From: Comamonadaceae bacterium
GTDB lineage: Bacteria > Pseudomonadota > Gammaproteobacteria > Burkholderiales > Burkholderiaceae_C
Direction of reading: 5' to 3'
Length of the DNA stretch: 64,000 nt
NCBI GenBank assembly: GCA_947455145.1
Contig: CANGME010000001.1
Coordinates: 62,001 to 126,000, forward strand
The notes under the pieces are model-generated. The model saw only the letters and a list, made by a program, of their open reading frames with translations. It was not told the DNA's origin and did not search any database. A program made the position numbers and the translations under genes. Positions 19,287 to 28,468 of this stretch are shown one piece after another; within the stretch, counting starts at the first letter, position 1; each line of letters begins with the position of its first letter.

Positions 19287-19604
19287 TCAGCGTAAAGGCA
19301 AAGCGCACAGTTCGCGCTGGTCACGCATCTGCAACTGGTTGTCTCGGGCGAAGTTGTAGCAAAACTCCCAGGCCAGCAGTTCGTTCTCACGCAGATCGTG
19401 GTGCACCACCACGCAAGTCACCCCGTCCAAACTCGTTGGTATGCACCAGGGCGAGTAGCCCAGATGACTGCCAGGCTGCGGCCCACCCGGGCGAAATCGG
19501 CTCATGACGCCAGCCAAGCGCTCCGCCCAATCACTGGGACGAAACGTCATGCCGTCCAGCGTAACACCCAAGATAAAAAACTCATGAGAAATATCTACAT
19601 ACAT
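19287..19604 (-). CDS. DUF3579 domain protein
   Basis: A 105-residue small protein with the family signature FFILGVTLDGMTFRPSDWAERLAGVMSRF and the later block LGYSPWCIPTSLDGVTCVVVHHDLR. DUF3579 genes are typical of Betaproteobacteria and often sit beside arginine genes, as here next to argD/argF. Function unknown. The ATG at 19604 follows an AT-rich stretch with TATAAT-like sequence, so the start codon and promoter are close together; the ribosome binding site is weak. Confidence 0.8.
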   Translation of the reverse strand: MYVDISHEFFILGVTLDGMTFRPSDWAERLAGVMSRFRPGGPQPGSHLGYSPWCIPTSLDGVTCVVVHHDLRENELLAWEFCYNFARDNQLQMRDQRELCALPLR

Positions 19605-19702
19605 TGTTATGTATTATAACTTATATAAGACATAAGAATTTAATACATTCCTGATCCCGTAATGCAACACGGCGTGGGTGAGTGATTAAAATCACGACTC
19701 AA

Positions 19703-19733
19703 CGGCCCAACCTACGTTGGGCCGACTTTTTTT
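19703..19733 (+). terminator. Terminator-like hairpin 22 bp before argD
   Basis: A perfect 9-bp GC-rich stem (CGGCCCAAC / GTTGGGCCG) with a CTAC loop, followed by ACTTTTTTT. It lies upstream of argD on the same strand and has a second possible hairpin just before it (GAGTGATT..ATCACGACTC, 19679-19700). There is no gene immediately upstream on this strand for it to terminate, so it may end a leader transcript. Confidence 0.8.
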
Positions 19734-19755
19734 GCCAACCCCAGAGTGACAAGCC

Positions 19756-20967
19756 ATGAACGCCGTTGCCCCGCATTTGATTGAAGCCAGCTCACCCCAC
19801 GTGATGAACACCTATGGGCGCTTGCCGATTGCGCTCTCACACGGGCAAGGCTGCCGCGCCTGGGACATCAATGGCAAGTCCTACATCGATGCATTGGGGG
19901 GCATTGCTGTCAACACCCTGGGGCACAACCACCCCAAACTGGTGCCCGCGCTGCAAGACCAGATCGCGAAGATCATCCACAGCTCCAACTACTACCATGT
20001 GCCCGGCCAAGAGACACTGGCAGCCAAGCTTGTGGAACTGTCCGGAATGACCAATGTGTTCTTCTGCTCCACAGGGTTGGAAGCCAACGAGGCGGCGCTC
20101 AAACTGGCACGTAAATTCGGACACGACCAGGGCATTGATCGCCCCGAAATCGTGGTCTATGAACACGCGTTTCATGGCCGCAGCATCGCAACCTTGAGCG
20201 CCACCGGCAACGCGAAGGTGCAAAAAGGATTTGGCCCATTGGTGGAAGGCTTCATTCGCGTGCCCTTAAATGATGTGCAGGCCCTCAAAAATGCAACGCA
20301 AGACAACCCGAACGTTGTAGCCGTTTTTCTGGAAGCGATTCAAGGCGAAGGCGGCGTGAAGTTCGCGCACATGGACTACCTGCGGGAGGTGCGTCAGATC
20401 TGCGATGAAAACAATTGGTTGCTGATGATTGACGAAGTGCAATGCGGCATGGGCCGCACCGGCAAGTGGTTTGCCCACCAATGGGCGGGCATCAAGCCAG
20501 ACGTCATGCCGCTGGCCAAGGGCCTGGGTTCGGGCGTGCCGATTGGTGCAGTGGTGACGGGCCCTAAAGCCGCCAACATCTTCCAGCCGGGTAACCACGG
20601 CTCCACCTTTGGCGGCAATCCGCTGGCCATGCGTGCGGGCATTGAGACCATCCGCATCATGGAAGAAGACGGCCTGCTGGCCAATGCCACCGCGGTGGGC
20701 GCGCACTTGATGGCCGCGCTGCAACGCGAGCTTGGCGCACTCCCCGGCGTCAAAGAGATTCGGGGTCAAGGTCTGATGATTGGCGTGGAGTTGAGCAAGC
20801 CTTGCAGCGTGATCATGCAGCGGGCTGTGGATGTGGGACTGCTGATCAGCGTGACGGCTGATAGCGTGATCCGCATCGTGCCGTCGCTGATCTTGACCAC
20901 CGCCGAGGCCGATGAAATCGTAGCCCTGCTAGTGCCGCTGGTGCGCGAAGTTCTCGAGCAGGATTGA
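19756..20967 (+). CDS. argD: Acetylornithine aminotransferase
   Basis: A 403-residue class III PLP aminotransferase of arginine synthesis (N-acetylglutamate semialdehyde to N-acetylornithine). Visible are FCSTGLEANEAALKLARK, VYEHAFHGRSIATLSATGN, LMIDEVQCGMGRTGKWFA and the PLP lysine in MPLAKGLGSGVPIGA. It is followed after three bases by argF, so the two are co-transcribed. A terminator-like leader lies just upstream. Confidence 0.95.
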   Translation: MNAVAPHLIEASSPHVMNTYGRLPIALSHGQGCRAWDINGKSYIDALGGIAVNTLGHNHPKLVPALQDQIAKIIHSSNYYHVPGQETLAAKLVELSGMTNVFFCSTGLEANEAALKLARKFGHDQGIDRPEIVVYEHAFHGRSIATLSATGNAKVQKGFGPLVEGFIRVPLNDVQALKNATQDNPNVVAVFLEAIQGEGGVKFAHMDYLREVRQICDENNWLLMIDEVQCGMGRTGKWFAHQWAGIKPDVMPLAKGLGSGVPIGAVVTGPKAANIFQPGNHGSTFGGNPLAMRAGIETIRIMEEDGLLANATAVGAHLMAALQRELGALPGVKEIRGQGLMIGVELSKPCSVIMQRAVDVGLLISVTADSVIRIVPSLILTTAEADEIVALLVPLVREVLEQD

Positions 20968-20970
20968 CCG

Positions 20971-21888
20971 ATGTCGATCAAGCACTACCTACAGTTCAGC
21001 GACCTCACGGCCGATGATTACGCCTACCTGTTTGAGCGCGCCGCACTCATCAAGAAGAAGTTCAAGGCCTATGACAAGCACCAGACGCTGACTGACCGCA
21101 CGCTGGCGATGATTTTTGAAAAAGCCTCCACCCGCACCCGCGTGAGCTTTGAGGCGGGCATGTACCAGCTGGGCGGCAGCGTGGTGCACCTGACCACGGG
21201 CGACAGCCAACTAGGCCGTGCCGAGCCGATTGAAGACAGCGCCCGCGTCATCAGCCGCATGGTCGATCTGGTGATGATTCGCACCTACGAGCAGACCAAG
21301 ATTGAGCGATTTGCTGAACACTCCCGCGTGCCCGTCATCAACGGGCTGACGAATGAGTTTCACCCCTGCCAAATTTTGGCGGACATTTTTACCTTCATCG
21401 AGCACCGGGGCTCCATTGCGGGCAAAACAGTGGCCTGGGTGGGTGACGGCAACAACATGGCCAACACATGGCTACAGGCGGCCGAGTTGCTGGGCTTCAC
21501 CGTGCACCTCAGTACCCCCAGCGGCTACGAAGTGGACCAGGCCGTGGCTGGCGTGCGCAGCCGTGACTCCTACAAAGTGTTCAAAGACCCGATGCAAGCC
21601 TGCGCTGGGGCCGATCTGGTCACCACCGATGTGTGGACCAGCATGGGCTTCGAAGCCGAGAACGAAGTCCGCAAGACCGCCTTTGCCGATTGGTGTGTGG
21701 ACACCGAAATGATGCAGGCCGCCAAACCAGACGCCCTCTTCATGCACTGCCTGCCCGCCCACCGTGGTGAAGAGGTTGAGGCCGATGTGATTGACGGCCC
21801 GCAGTCTGTGGTCTGGGATGAAGCAGAAAACCGCTTGCATGTGCAAAAAGCGCTAATGGAGTATTTGCTACTTGGCAAACTTTTATAA
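20971..21888 (+). CDS. argF: Ornithine carbamoyltransferase
   Basis: A 305-residue transcarbamoylase making citrulline from ornithine and carbamoyl phosphate. It shows the carbamoyl-phosphate motif EKASTRTRVSFE, the NEFHPCQILADIFT block and the ornithine-binding FMHCLPAHRGEEV. The start is three bases after the argD stop. Confidence 0.96.
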   Translation: MSIKHYLQFSDLTADDYAYLFERAALIKKKFKAYDKHQTLTDRTLAMIFEKASTRTRVSFEAGMYQLGGSVVHLTTGDSQLGRAEPIEDSARVISRMVDLVMIRTYEQTKIERFAEHSRVPVINGLTNEFHPCQILADIFTFIEHRGSIAGKTVAWVGDGNNMANTWLQAAELLGFTVHLSTPSGYEVDQAVAGVRSRDSYKVFKDPMQACAGADLVTTDVWTSMGFEAENEVRKTAFADWCVDTEMMQAAKPDALFMHCLPAHRGEEVEADVIDGPQSVVWDEAENRLHVQKALMEYLLLGKLL

Positions 21889-22122
21889 GCACTTGAATGC
21901 GCTCATATCCCGACCACCCAACCGGTTAATTACAAAGTTGCACTTCTGTCTTGAACACGCGAGGTGACCTATCAGCGGATCCACCGCATTGCGCCGTTTA
22001 AGTTTGTGCTCAATGCCCGCTGTCATATCTCGTTTGCGGGCTGATATCCAATCCTTGATGCCAAACTCGTACTGCTTGTGCACCGTCCCTTGGCGAGCGC
22101 TAAACCTCGGGCGCAGGCACAC
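21886..22122 (-). pseudogene. Decayed IS5-like transposase fragment
   Basis: A 79-codon frame that reads like joined pieces of an IS5-group transposase: VHKQYEFG resembles the KYEFG-type mid-region and ISARKRDMTAGIEHKLKRRNAVDPLIGHL resembles the RRRSAIEPVIGHMK C-terminal block. The DDE core is missing, so it cannot be active. The fragment ends in a sequence that recurs as a direct repeat at 22858-22920. Family assignment is by eye. Confidence 0.55.
21914..21970 (+). repeat. Direct repeat, copy 1
   Basis: About 57 bp beginning CCACCCAACCGG and containing ATTACAAAGTTGCACTTCTG and CTTGAACACGCG. A copy with roughly 80 percent identity over the first 45 bp is at 22858-22920 in the same orientation. 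Together they flank the DUF465 gene. They may be end fragments of one IS type. Confidence 0.75.
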
Positions 22123-22476
22123 AGTTCAGCTAGTGTGGGGCGCCTTCAAACCTCTTTCTGGGCTGAGTCTGAATGCCCTGCGCAATCTTTAGCAGCTTCG
22201 TCATAAGAGGTCTGCATTAGCCGTTAGGGTGGACTTGCGTCGTGCCATGGCATTACAAAGTTTGAAGCTTTTGCTCTCTCAATCTATGCAATATTTATGT
22301 CGTCAATTCATCGCCGATCCTCATGAATACTGGGGGTTTTTGAGTTCTTCAAGGGCAACAATTTTCATCAGACCGCATGCTGAATGTGGACATCAAAAAA
22401 TTGATTTGATTTTTGTTAGACAATGACCCGTTCGTTAGCATTCGACTAACGATGCAATAATTTCAAAGGACTACCC
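22123..22476. other. Non-coding stretch before the DUF465 gene
   Basis: I see no supportable gene here. A 65-codon open frame at 22229-22426 has no recognisable protein character. A short hairpin (CGTTAG / CTAACG) at about 22433-22450 precedes the DUF465 ribosome binding site. Confidence 0.5.
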
Positions 22477-22698
22477 ATGTTTACAGAGTACCGCGACCTT
22501 ATTTCAAGCCTTAAAGGCAATGATGCCTATTTCACGCGCTTGTTCGATCAGCACAATCAACTGGATCAAAAGATCCAAAACATGGAAAACCATATCGAAC
22601 CTGGCACGGCCGTGGAAATTGAAGTGCTGAAAAAAGAAAAACTTGTATTGAAAGACGAGTTATACCTTCATCTGAAGAATCTTGAAGCTGCCGCATAA
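22477..22698 (+). CDS. YdcH/DUF465 family small protein
   Basis: A 73-residue, highly charged helical protein (YRDLISSLKGNDAYFTRLFDQHNQLDQKIQNME ends a first helix, EIEVLKKEKLVLKDELYLHL forms the second), matching the helical-hairpin layout of the DUF465/YdcH family. Role unknown. AAGGA six bases before the ATG supports this start. It lies alone between two direct repeats next to a transposase relic, so the locus has been disturbed by mobile DNA. Confidence 0.85.
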   Translation: MFTEYRDLISSLKGNDAYFTRLFDQHNQLDQKIQNMENHIEPGTAVEIEVLKKEKLVLKDELYLHLKNLEAAA

Positions 22699-22857
22699 CG
22701 GCTACCGCCAATCTGAACGTCAAAAAACGCGCAAGCAAGTGTTCTTGTAACGGATGGGCCACGCTCTGCCGTGGGATGCATAGGTCAAACTCATTTCACC
22801 CCCCTATCGAACAACTTTGAGTTGGCGGTCGAGGGGGCGGATGATCTAACATCTTGC

Positions 22858-22920
22858 CCACCAAACCGGTGTATTACAAAGCTGCACTTCTGACTTGAAC
22901 TCGCGCTTTAAGTAACAGGT
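22858..22920 (+). repeat. Direct repeat, copy 2
   Basis: Begins CCACCAAACCGG and contains ATTACAAAGCTGCACTTCTG and CTTGAACTCGCG; see copy 1 at 21914-21970. A G/C-rich inverted repeat (CCCCCTATCGA / TCGAGGGGG, about 22800-22837) lies just before it. Confidence 0.75.
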
Positions 22921-22932
22921 CAAACCTCAGCA

Positions 22933-25278
22933 TTAACGGCTCTTGCGAACAGACTTACCAGTCGCCTTGCTTGCGCCCGTTTCACGCGGCGGCAAGCCGG
23001 TGTGCTGGGTCAGGATGCGGCCTTTCACGGGTGCGCTGGCCTTGACCGCCACAGGCGTTGAGTTCTTACGCCGTGCGCTGGTGTAGCCACCATCACTCAA
23101 CGGTTGCCAAGTCGGGATCAGGTGCTGTTTGCCGTTGCCGATCAAATCAGACCGGCCCATGGTCTTTAACGCTTCACGCAGCAGCGGCCAATTGTTGGAG
23201 TCGTGGTAGCGCAAAAACGCTTTGTGCAGGCGGCGACGCTTGTCGCCGCGCACGATGTCCACGGTCTCGCTGTCGCGGGTGATCTTGCGCAGCGGGTTTT
23301 TGTTGCTGTGGTACATGGCCGTGGCGGTGGCCATGGGGCTGGGGTAGAAGGTTTGCACTTGGTCGGCGCGAAAACCATTTTTCTTGAGCCAGACGGCCAA
23401 ATTCATCATGTCGGCATCGCTGGTGCCGGGGTGGGCGGCGATGAAATAGGGAATCAGGTATTGCTTTTTACCTGCCTCGGCGCTGAACTTTTCAAACAAG
23501 GTTTTGAACTTGTCATAGCTGCCGATGCCGGGCTTCATCATCTTGGTGAGTGGGCCGGACTCGGTGTGCTCGGGCGCGATTTTGAGGTAGCCGCCGACGT
23601 GGTGTTGCACCAATTCTTTCACGTACTCAGGGCTTTGTACGGCCAGGTCATAGCGCAGGCCGGAGCCGATCAAAATTTTCTTGATGCCCTTGAGCGCACG
23701 GCCACGTCGGTAAATCTTGATCAGCGGGTCGTGGTTGGTGCCGAGGTTGGAGCAGATGCCGGGGTAAACACAAGACGGTTTTCGGCAAGCGGCTTCGATC
23801 TCGGGTGTTTTGCAACCCAGGCGGTACATATTGGCGGTGGGGCCACCCAGGTCTGAAATGGTGCCGGTAAAGCCTTTGACCTTGTCGCGGATGTCTTCGA
23901 TTTCTTGAATCACCGAATCCTCGGAGCGGCTCTGGATGATGCGACCTTCGTGCTCGGTGATGGAGCAAAACGTGCAGCCGCCAAAGCAGCCGCGCATGAT
24001 GTTGACGCTGAAGCGGATCATCTCCCAGGCCGGGATCTTGGTCGTGCCGTCATGGCTACCGTTTTCGTCCGCATAGATGGGGTGCGGGCTGCGGGCGTAA
24101 GGCAGGCCGAAGACCAAGTCCATCTCAGCGGTGGTGAGCGGGATGGGCGGCGGGTTGATCCACACGTCACGGGCGGTTGCGCCCTCCCCGTGCGCTTGCA
24201 CCAGAGCACGCGCGTTGCCGGGGTTGGTCTCTAGATGCAGCACGCGGTTGGCATGGGCGTAGAGCACCGGGTCGGCCTTGACTTGTTCGAAGCTGGGCAG
24301 GCGGATGACGCTGCGGTCTCGCGGGGCGACTTTGATTGTTCCCTTGCCGTAGAGGGCTGGGTTGGGCATGAAGGTCAGGGGTTGGATGGCCGCGCCCATG
24401 GTTGATGCGCCATTGCTGCTTGCACCCTGGGGGGCAGCATCGTCTTTGGAGCATGTCTGACCCTGAGCCTCGGCCTGCTCCGCCGTGGTTTGATAGGGGT
24501 TGATGTGCGTCTCAACCCGACCCGGCTCGTCCACGCTGGTCGAGTCAATCTCAAACCAGCCTTGGCCGGTCTCGTCGTCCGAGCGGCGCACAAAGGCGGT
24601 GCCGCGCACATCGGTGATGTGCTGCACCGGCTCTTTGGCCGCCAGGCGGTGGGCGATTTCGACAATCGCGCGTTCGGCATTGCCATAGAGCAGCAGGTCG
24701 CACTTGGCATCCACCACCACCGAGCGACGCACTTTGTCAGACCAGTAATCGTAGTGAGCGATACGGCGCAGGCTGCCTTCAATGCCGCCCAGCACGATGG
24801 GCACATCGTTGTAGGCTTCGCGGCAGCGCTGGCTGTAGACGATGGCGGCGCGGTCAGGGCGCTTGCCGCCGATGTCGCCAGAGGTGTAGGCATCGTCACT
24901 GCGGATTTTGCGATCCGCTGTGTAGCGGTTGATCATCGAATCCATATTGCCGGAGGTCACGCCCCAGAACAGGTTCGGCTTGCCCAGCGCCTTGAAGGCG
25001 TCTGCGCTTTGCCAATCGGGCTGGGCAATGATGCCAACGCGAAAGCCTTGCGACTCCAACATGCGTCCAATCACCGCCATGCCAAAGCTGGGGTGATCGA
25101 CGTAAGCGTCGCCGGTAACGATGATGATGTCGCAACTGTCCCAGCCGAGCTTGTCCATCTCGGCACGGTTCATGGGCAAAAAGCCAGCCGTGCCAAAGCG
25201 CTTGGCCCAGTAGGGGCGGTAGCTTGACAGCGGCTTGGCGGCGCGCGCGAAGAAGGAGACGTCGATAGGGGCGTTCAT
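22933..25278 (-). CDS. YgiQ family radical SAM protein
   Basis: About 781 residues. An N-terminal YgiQ-type domain ([23 protein letters not shown], then [23 protein letters not shown]) is followed by a radical SAM core with the cluster motif CFGGCTFCS and a C-terminal DUF3362-like tail rich in Arg/Lys. The function of the family is not known. I chose the ATG at 25278 because conserved YgiQ homology ([29 protein letters not shown]) starts there; the frame is open for 75 more codons upstream but with no family match. Confidence 0.9.
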   Translation of the reverse strand: MNAPIDVSFFARAAKPLSSYRPYWAKRFGTAGFLPMNRAEMDKLGWDSCDIIIVTGDAYVDHPSFGMAVIGRMLESQGFRVGIIAQPDWQSADAFKALGKPNLFWGVTSGNMDSMINRYTADRKIRSDDAYTSGDIGGKRPDRAAIVYSQRCREAYNDVPIVLGGIEGSLRRIAHYDYWSDKVRRSVVVDAKCDLLLYGNAERAIVEIAHRLAAKEPVQHITDVRGTAFVRRSDDETGQGWFEIDSTSVDEPGRVETHINPYQTTAEQAEAQGQTCSKDDAAPQGASSNGASTMGAAIQPLTFMPNPALYGKGTIKVAPRDRSVIRLPSFEQVKADPVLYAHANRVLHLETNPGNARALVQAHGEGATARDVWINPPPIPLTTAEMDLVFGLPYARSPHPIYADENGSHDGTTKIPAWEMIRFSVNIMRGCFGGCTFCSITEHEGRIIQSRSEDSVIQEIEDIRDKVKGFTGTISDLGGPTANMYRLGCKTPEIEAACRKPSCVYPGICSNLGTNHDPLIKIYRRGRALKGIKKILIGSGLRYDLAVQSPEYVKELVQHHVGGYLKIAPEHTESGPLTKMMKPGIGSYDKFKTLFEKFSAEAGKKQYLIPYFIAAHPGTSDADMMNLAVWLKKNGFRADQVQTFYPSPMATATAMYHSNKNPLRKITRDSETVDIVRGDKRRRLHKAFLRYHDSNNWPLLREALKTMGRSDLIGNGKQHLIPTWQPLSDGGYTSARRKNSTPVAVKASAPVKGRILTQHTGLPPRETGASKATGKSVRKSR

Positions 25279-25432
25279 AGGGCTTGGGGTTAACCCGCTA
25301 GTGTAAGGTTTTAAGTGTTTCCTCACAGGAAGCAGAGGATATACGGGCTTGCGGCGGTTATTTCTAGGCTTAGGCCCAGTGCGATACAGGCAAAAATGGC
25401 AAGCAAATACCTCTACCGGAGAAGGACGCCCC

Positions 25433-26176
25433 ATGCCTTTGTTTGAAACCCTGGCCAGATTCTGGTCTGAACCGATGATTGCCAACAACGTCTTGGTTTG
25501 CATGAATCTATTCGGCGCCCTGTTCTTGGGTCTACTCGTGGGCTACGAGCGCTCCTACCACGGGCGGGCCGCAGGTATGCGAACCTACGGCATGGTCTGC
25601 ATGGCGTCTGCCGCGCTGACCGTCATCAGCGGCTACTCTGGCTCATGGTTTGGGGGCGCTCAACTGGGGGCCGCTGGCGGCGATGCCACACGGGTGATCC
25701 AGGGCATCGTGACCGGCATCGGCTTTCTCTGCGCGGGCGTCATCATGCGCGAGGGCTTCAACATCAGCGGACTGACCACGGCTGCCTCGCTTTGGGCGGT
25801 CTCAGTCATCGGCATCCTAGTCGGGGTCGGTTTTTATGTGGCCGCCTTTGGTCTGGCCCTGCTGTCTGCCATTTGCATGACCTGGATTTCCAAGCTTGAG
25901 ATGAAACTACCGGCCTGCATCGCCGTGGCCATCACCCTCAAATTTCGAGAAAATTATGTGCCTAACGAAAAAGAACTACGGTTGGCAACCAGGGCACGCG
26001 GCTACGTTGTGGCGGGTGGCAGCATCGCCATTTCGGCAAGCCAAGCCTGTGTGGAGTGGCGCTTCGTCGCAGTGGCTTTGAGTCGACACCAAATGTCAAC
26101 TTTGCCTGAGTTGGCTGCTGAAATATCGAGCCTAGCTGGCGTGACAGATTATCAACTCGGTTACGCTCGGAATTAA
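25433..26176 (+). CDS. MgtC/SapB family membrane protein
   Basis: About 247 residues. The N-terminal membrane domain shows the family hallmarks [31 protein letters not shown] and [30 protein letters not shown]; a soluble C-terminal domain follows. MgtC proteins act in magnesium-limited growth and modulate ATP synthase or transport in some bacteria. The ATG at 25433 has AAGGA six bases upstream. Its stop overlaps the next start by one base (TAATG). Confidence 0.87.
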   Translation: MPLFETLARFWSEPMIANNVLVCMNLFGALFLGLLVGYERSYHGRAAGMRTYGMVCMASAALTVISGYSGSWFGGAQLGAAGGDATRVIQGIVTGIGFLCAGVIMREGFNISGLTTAASLWAVSVIGILVGVGFYVAAFGLALLSAICMTWISKLEMKLPACIAVAITLKFRENYVPNEKELRLATRARGYVVAGGSIAISASQACVEWRFVAVALSRHQMSTLPELAAEISSLAGVTDYQLGYARN

Positions 26177-26793
26177 TGAACACCGACACACCCCACAACA
26201 AACCTTTCTCGCTCGCGTGTGAGCGCAACCGTGAGCCGATTCTGGCCGTACTGCAGCGTCACGTGGCAGACCGCCGTTCGGCACTTGAAATCGGCAGTGG
26301 CACCGGCCAGCATGCCGTGCATTTCGCCAGCGCCCTGCCCCAGTTGACTTGGCAGTGTTCTGACGTGGCAGACAACCTACCGGGGATTCGGCAGTGGCTG
26401 GATGAAGCCCGCCTGCCCAATACGCCCCCGCCGCTGGCGCTTGACGTCAATCACGACATAGCCAAGTCTGTAGGCAATCAAAAGTTTGAGGTGATCTACA
26501 GCGCCAACACCTTGCACATCATGGGCTGGGCTGAGGTGCAGCGTCTGTTCATGCAGTTGCCCGCGTTGATGTCGGCTCAGGCCTTACTGGTCATCTACGG
26601 CCCGTTCAACTATGGCGGCAACTTCACCAGCGAGAGCAACGCCCGTTTTGATGCTTCGCTGCGCAGCGCCCACCCCCAACGCGGTTTGCGTGATTTTGAA
26701 GCTGTGAACGAACTGGCGGGGTCGGTTGGTTTACACCTGCTTGAAGATATCGCCATGCCGTCCAACAACCGATGTCTGGTCTGGACGACCTAG
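26176..26793 (+). CDS. DUF938 family SAM-dependent methyltransferase-like protein
   Basis: A 205-residue Rossmann-fold protein with a SAM motif (ALEIGSGTGQHAVHFASALP), the DUF938 features NREPILAVLQ at the start and YSANTLHIMGWAEVQRLF in the middle, and a final NNRCLVW. Substrate unknown. It is translationally coupled to the MgtC-like gene. Confidence 0.85.
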   Translation: MNTDTPHNKPFSLACERNREPILAVLQRHVADRRSALEIGSGTGQHAVHFASALPQLTWQCSDVADNLPGIRQWLDEARLPNTPPPLALDVNHDIAKSVGNQKFEVIYSANTLHIMGWAEVQRLFMQLPALMSAQALLVIYGPFNYGGNFTSESNARFDASLRSAHPQRGLRDFEAVNELAGSVGLHLLEDIAMPSNNRCLVWTT

Positions 26794-26818
26794 GCCTCGC
26801 GCGATTCACCCCCTCGGC

Positions 26819-27472
26819 TCAAGATTTTTGCTGAACGACGATCTGGATACGCCTGCGAATGCGCTCCACCTCTTGAGCCGCCTCGGCTTGCTCGGCCAGC
26901 TTGAGCTGCACGCCCAGCCAAGCCAGTAGCGGACGTCGCCAGCCCTGGGCTGAGGCCGTGTCCACTGCTTGGGCGACGACCGCAGGGTTGACCCGCCCCA
27001 TTTGAAACAGCACACCTGCGGCGACCAGTCGGGCGACCGGATCGGCCCCATCGGGCAAGGCAAGAGCGCCCGCTGCTATCGCGCGGTGAGGTACGGGTAA
27101 GCGTTGGGCGTCTTGCGGCGAAACCCGCCCGGCCAAGTAGTCGGCATAGGCCCGCTCTGCGGGCGCAGCATCAGTACGAAGGGCTTCAAACCCGGCGCAA
27201 GGCTCCAGCACCAGACTGGCTACCTGGCTGGCGCAGCGAATGAGTTCGGTGCGGGCAAGTAAATCGGGGCGACCTGTGCGAGCCACTTCGGCACGGGCAT
27301 GCGCAAATTCACTGGCGGCCACACGGTCTTTGCCTGACAGATAGGCATCAACGGCGCGCTCCAGGCTGCCCTTCGCGTTCATTTGCCAATCTGGTGCGGG
27401 CGGTGAGCTGCCACAGGCGGCCAGCAAGGCAGCGGTAACGAAGGCAAGAACGAAACGCAAGGGTTGGCTCAT
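26819..27472 (-). CDS. Putative lipoprotein following the MCE gene
   Basis: About 217 residues. A signal sequence with lipobox (LAFVTAALLAAC) is followed by an Ala/Arg-rich, helix-repeat-like region (ERAVDAYLSGKDRVAASEFAHARAEVARTG) that suggests TPR-type folding. The ATG at 27472 overlaps the MCE gene stop by four bases, so it belongs to the MlaE-MCE transcript and probably serves the same envelope lipid-transport system. It does not look like the classical ABC-transport auxiliary lipoprotein; function unassigned. Confidence 0.6.
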   Translation of the reverse strand: MSQPLRFVLAFVTAALLAACGSSPPAPDWQMNAKGSLERAVDAYLSGKDRVAASEFAHARAEVARTGRPDLLARTELIRCASQVASLVLEPCAGFEALRTDAAPAERAYADYLAGRVSPQDAQRLPVPHRAIAAGALALPDGADPVARLVAAGVLFQMGRVNPAVVAQAVDTASAQGWRRPLLAWLGVQLKLAEQAEAAQEVERIRRRIQIVVQQKS

Positions 27473-28449
27473 GGCAGCTTGATGTCCGTGTCGCGAGCAA
27501 ACGGCCATTTGCGGTTGATTTCGTTGACCAAACTGTCCACCTTGCGCAAGCTGGACTCGACGTCGCCCCGCAAGGCACCCAGATCAACCGTGGCCTCTTT
27601 TGTATTGGCGGCTATGCCCTGCGCCTCGATGAGCACCGCATCCACCTTCTTCAGGCTGTTGCGGGCATCAGCAAGAAGCCCATTGAGTTGCTGTACCGTG
27701 GCTTGCGTGCTGTTCATGACACCCTGCGGGCCAAACACCTGGGCGTCGGCCTTGGCGGTTAACGCGTCCACTTTGGCCAGCAACGCGTTGCTGCGGTTCA
27801 ACGCCTCAACGATCTTCTGTGCATCGGTCGGGTTGCCCATCACCACGCCCAAAGCGCCGTGCGGCCCCTTGAGCGTCGCGGAAACCTCTTTAAGATTCCG
27901 TAGCGTACTTCGCAAGGCGGCGTCTTCAGCTGTCATGGCGCTGATGCGACCCAACACATCGCGGACAGAAGAAAGAATGAGAGGAATAGCTTCTGCCGCA
28001 TCGCCACGATGCACGGTGCGCTCTGCACCGTCTTCCAGCAGGTCGTCTTGCAGCATGCCCGTGAAGGCGCGGATATTCGTCCCCCCCACCAAGCCACGCT
28101 CCAGGGTGAAGACGCTGGACTTGCGCAACCAATGCGCGTCACGCAGGGGCACGTCCAGCACAATGCGGGCACGGCCATCGGAGGCCAACTCCACCTGACG
28201 AACCCGACCAATGGGGAACCCGGAAAAAGTCATGTCCATGCCTATGTGGACACCTTCCGAGTTGTCGGCCATCAGGTACAGGCGCTGCGTTTTCTCAAAC
28301 GCACCGCGGGCGTAGAGTAGGTACACCACGGCGCTCGCCACTACGACGAGCATGAAGACCAACAAAAATGCAGCCTTTACTTCCAGGTGCTTCACAGGAG
28401 TGGGCAAATCCGCAGGAAGACTGGGGTGAGACTCGGAAGGTTCAGACAT
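27469..28449 (-). CDS. MCE-domain lipid-transport protein (MlaD-like)
   Basis: About 326 residues. One N-terminal membrane segment (AAFLLVFMLVVVASAVVYLLYA) is followed by an MCE domain (DNSEGVHIGMDMTFSGFPIGRVRQVEL, then ERGLVGGTNIRAFTG) and a long helical C-terminus with repeated Leu/Ala heptads. MCE proteins form periplasmic hexamers that move phospholipids across the envelope. It follows an MlaE-like permease gene with a 19-bp gap. Confidence 0.85.
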   Translation of the reverse strand: MSEPSESHPSLPADLPTPVKHLEVKAAFLLVFMLVVVASAVVYLLYARGAFEKTQRLYLMADNSEGVHIGMDMTFSGFPIGRVRQVELASDGRARIVLDVPLRDAHWLRKSSVFTLERGLVGGTNIRAFTGMLQDDLLEDGAERTVHRGDAAEAIPLILSSVRDVLGRISAMTAEDAALRSTLRNLKEVSATLKGPHGALGVVMGNPTDAQKIVEALNRSNALLAKVDALTAKADAQVFGPQGVMNSTQATVQQLNGLLADARNSLKKVDAVLIEAQGIAANTKEATVDLGALRGDVESSLRKVDSLVNEINRKWPFARDTDIKLP

Positions 28450-28468
28450 ACAGGTTCGATTCAGGGGC

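Noticed and set aside
22229-22426. Small plus-strand frame between the transposase relic and the DUF465 gene
   Set aside because: No ribosome binding site and no protein-like pattern; AT-rich non-coding stretch.
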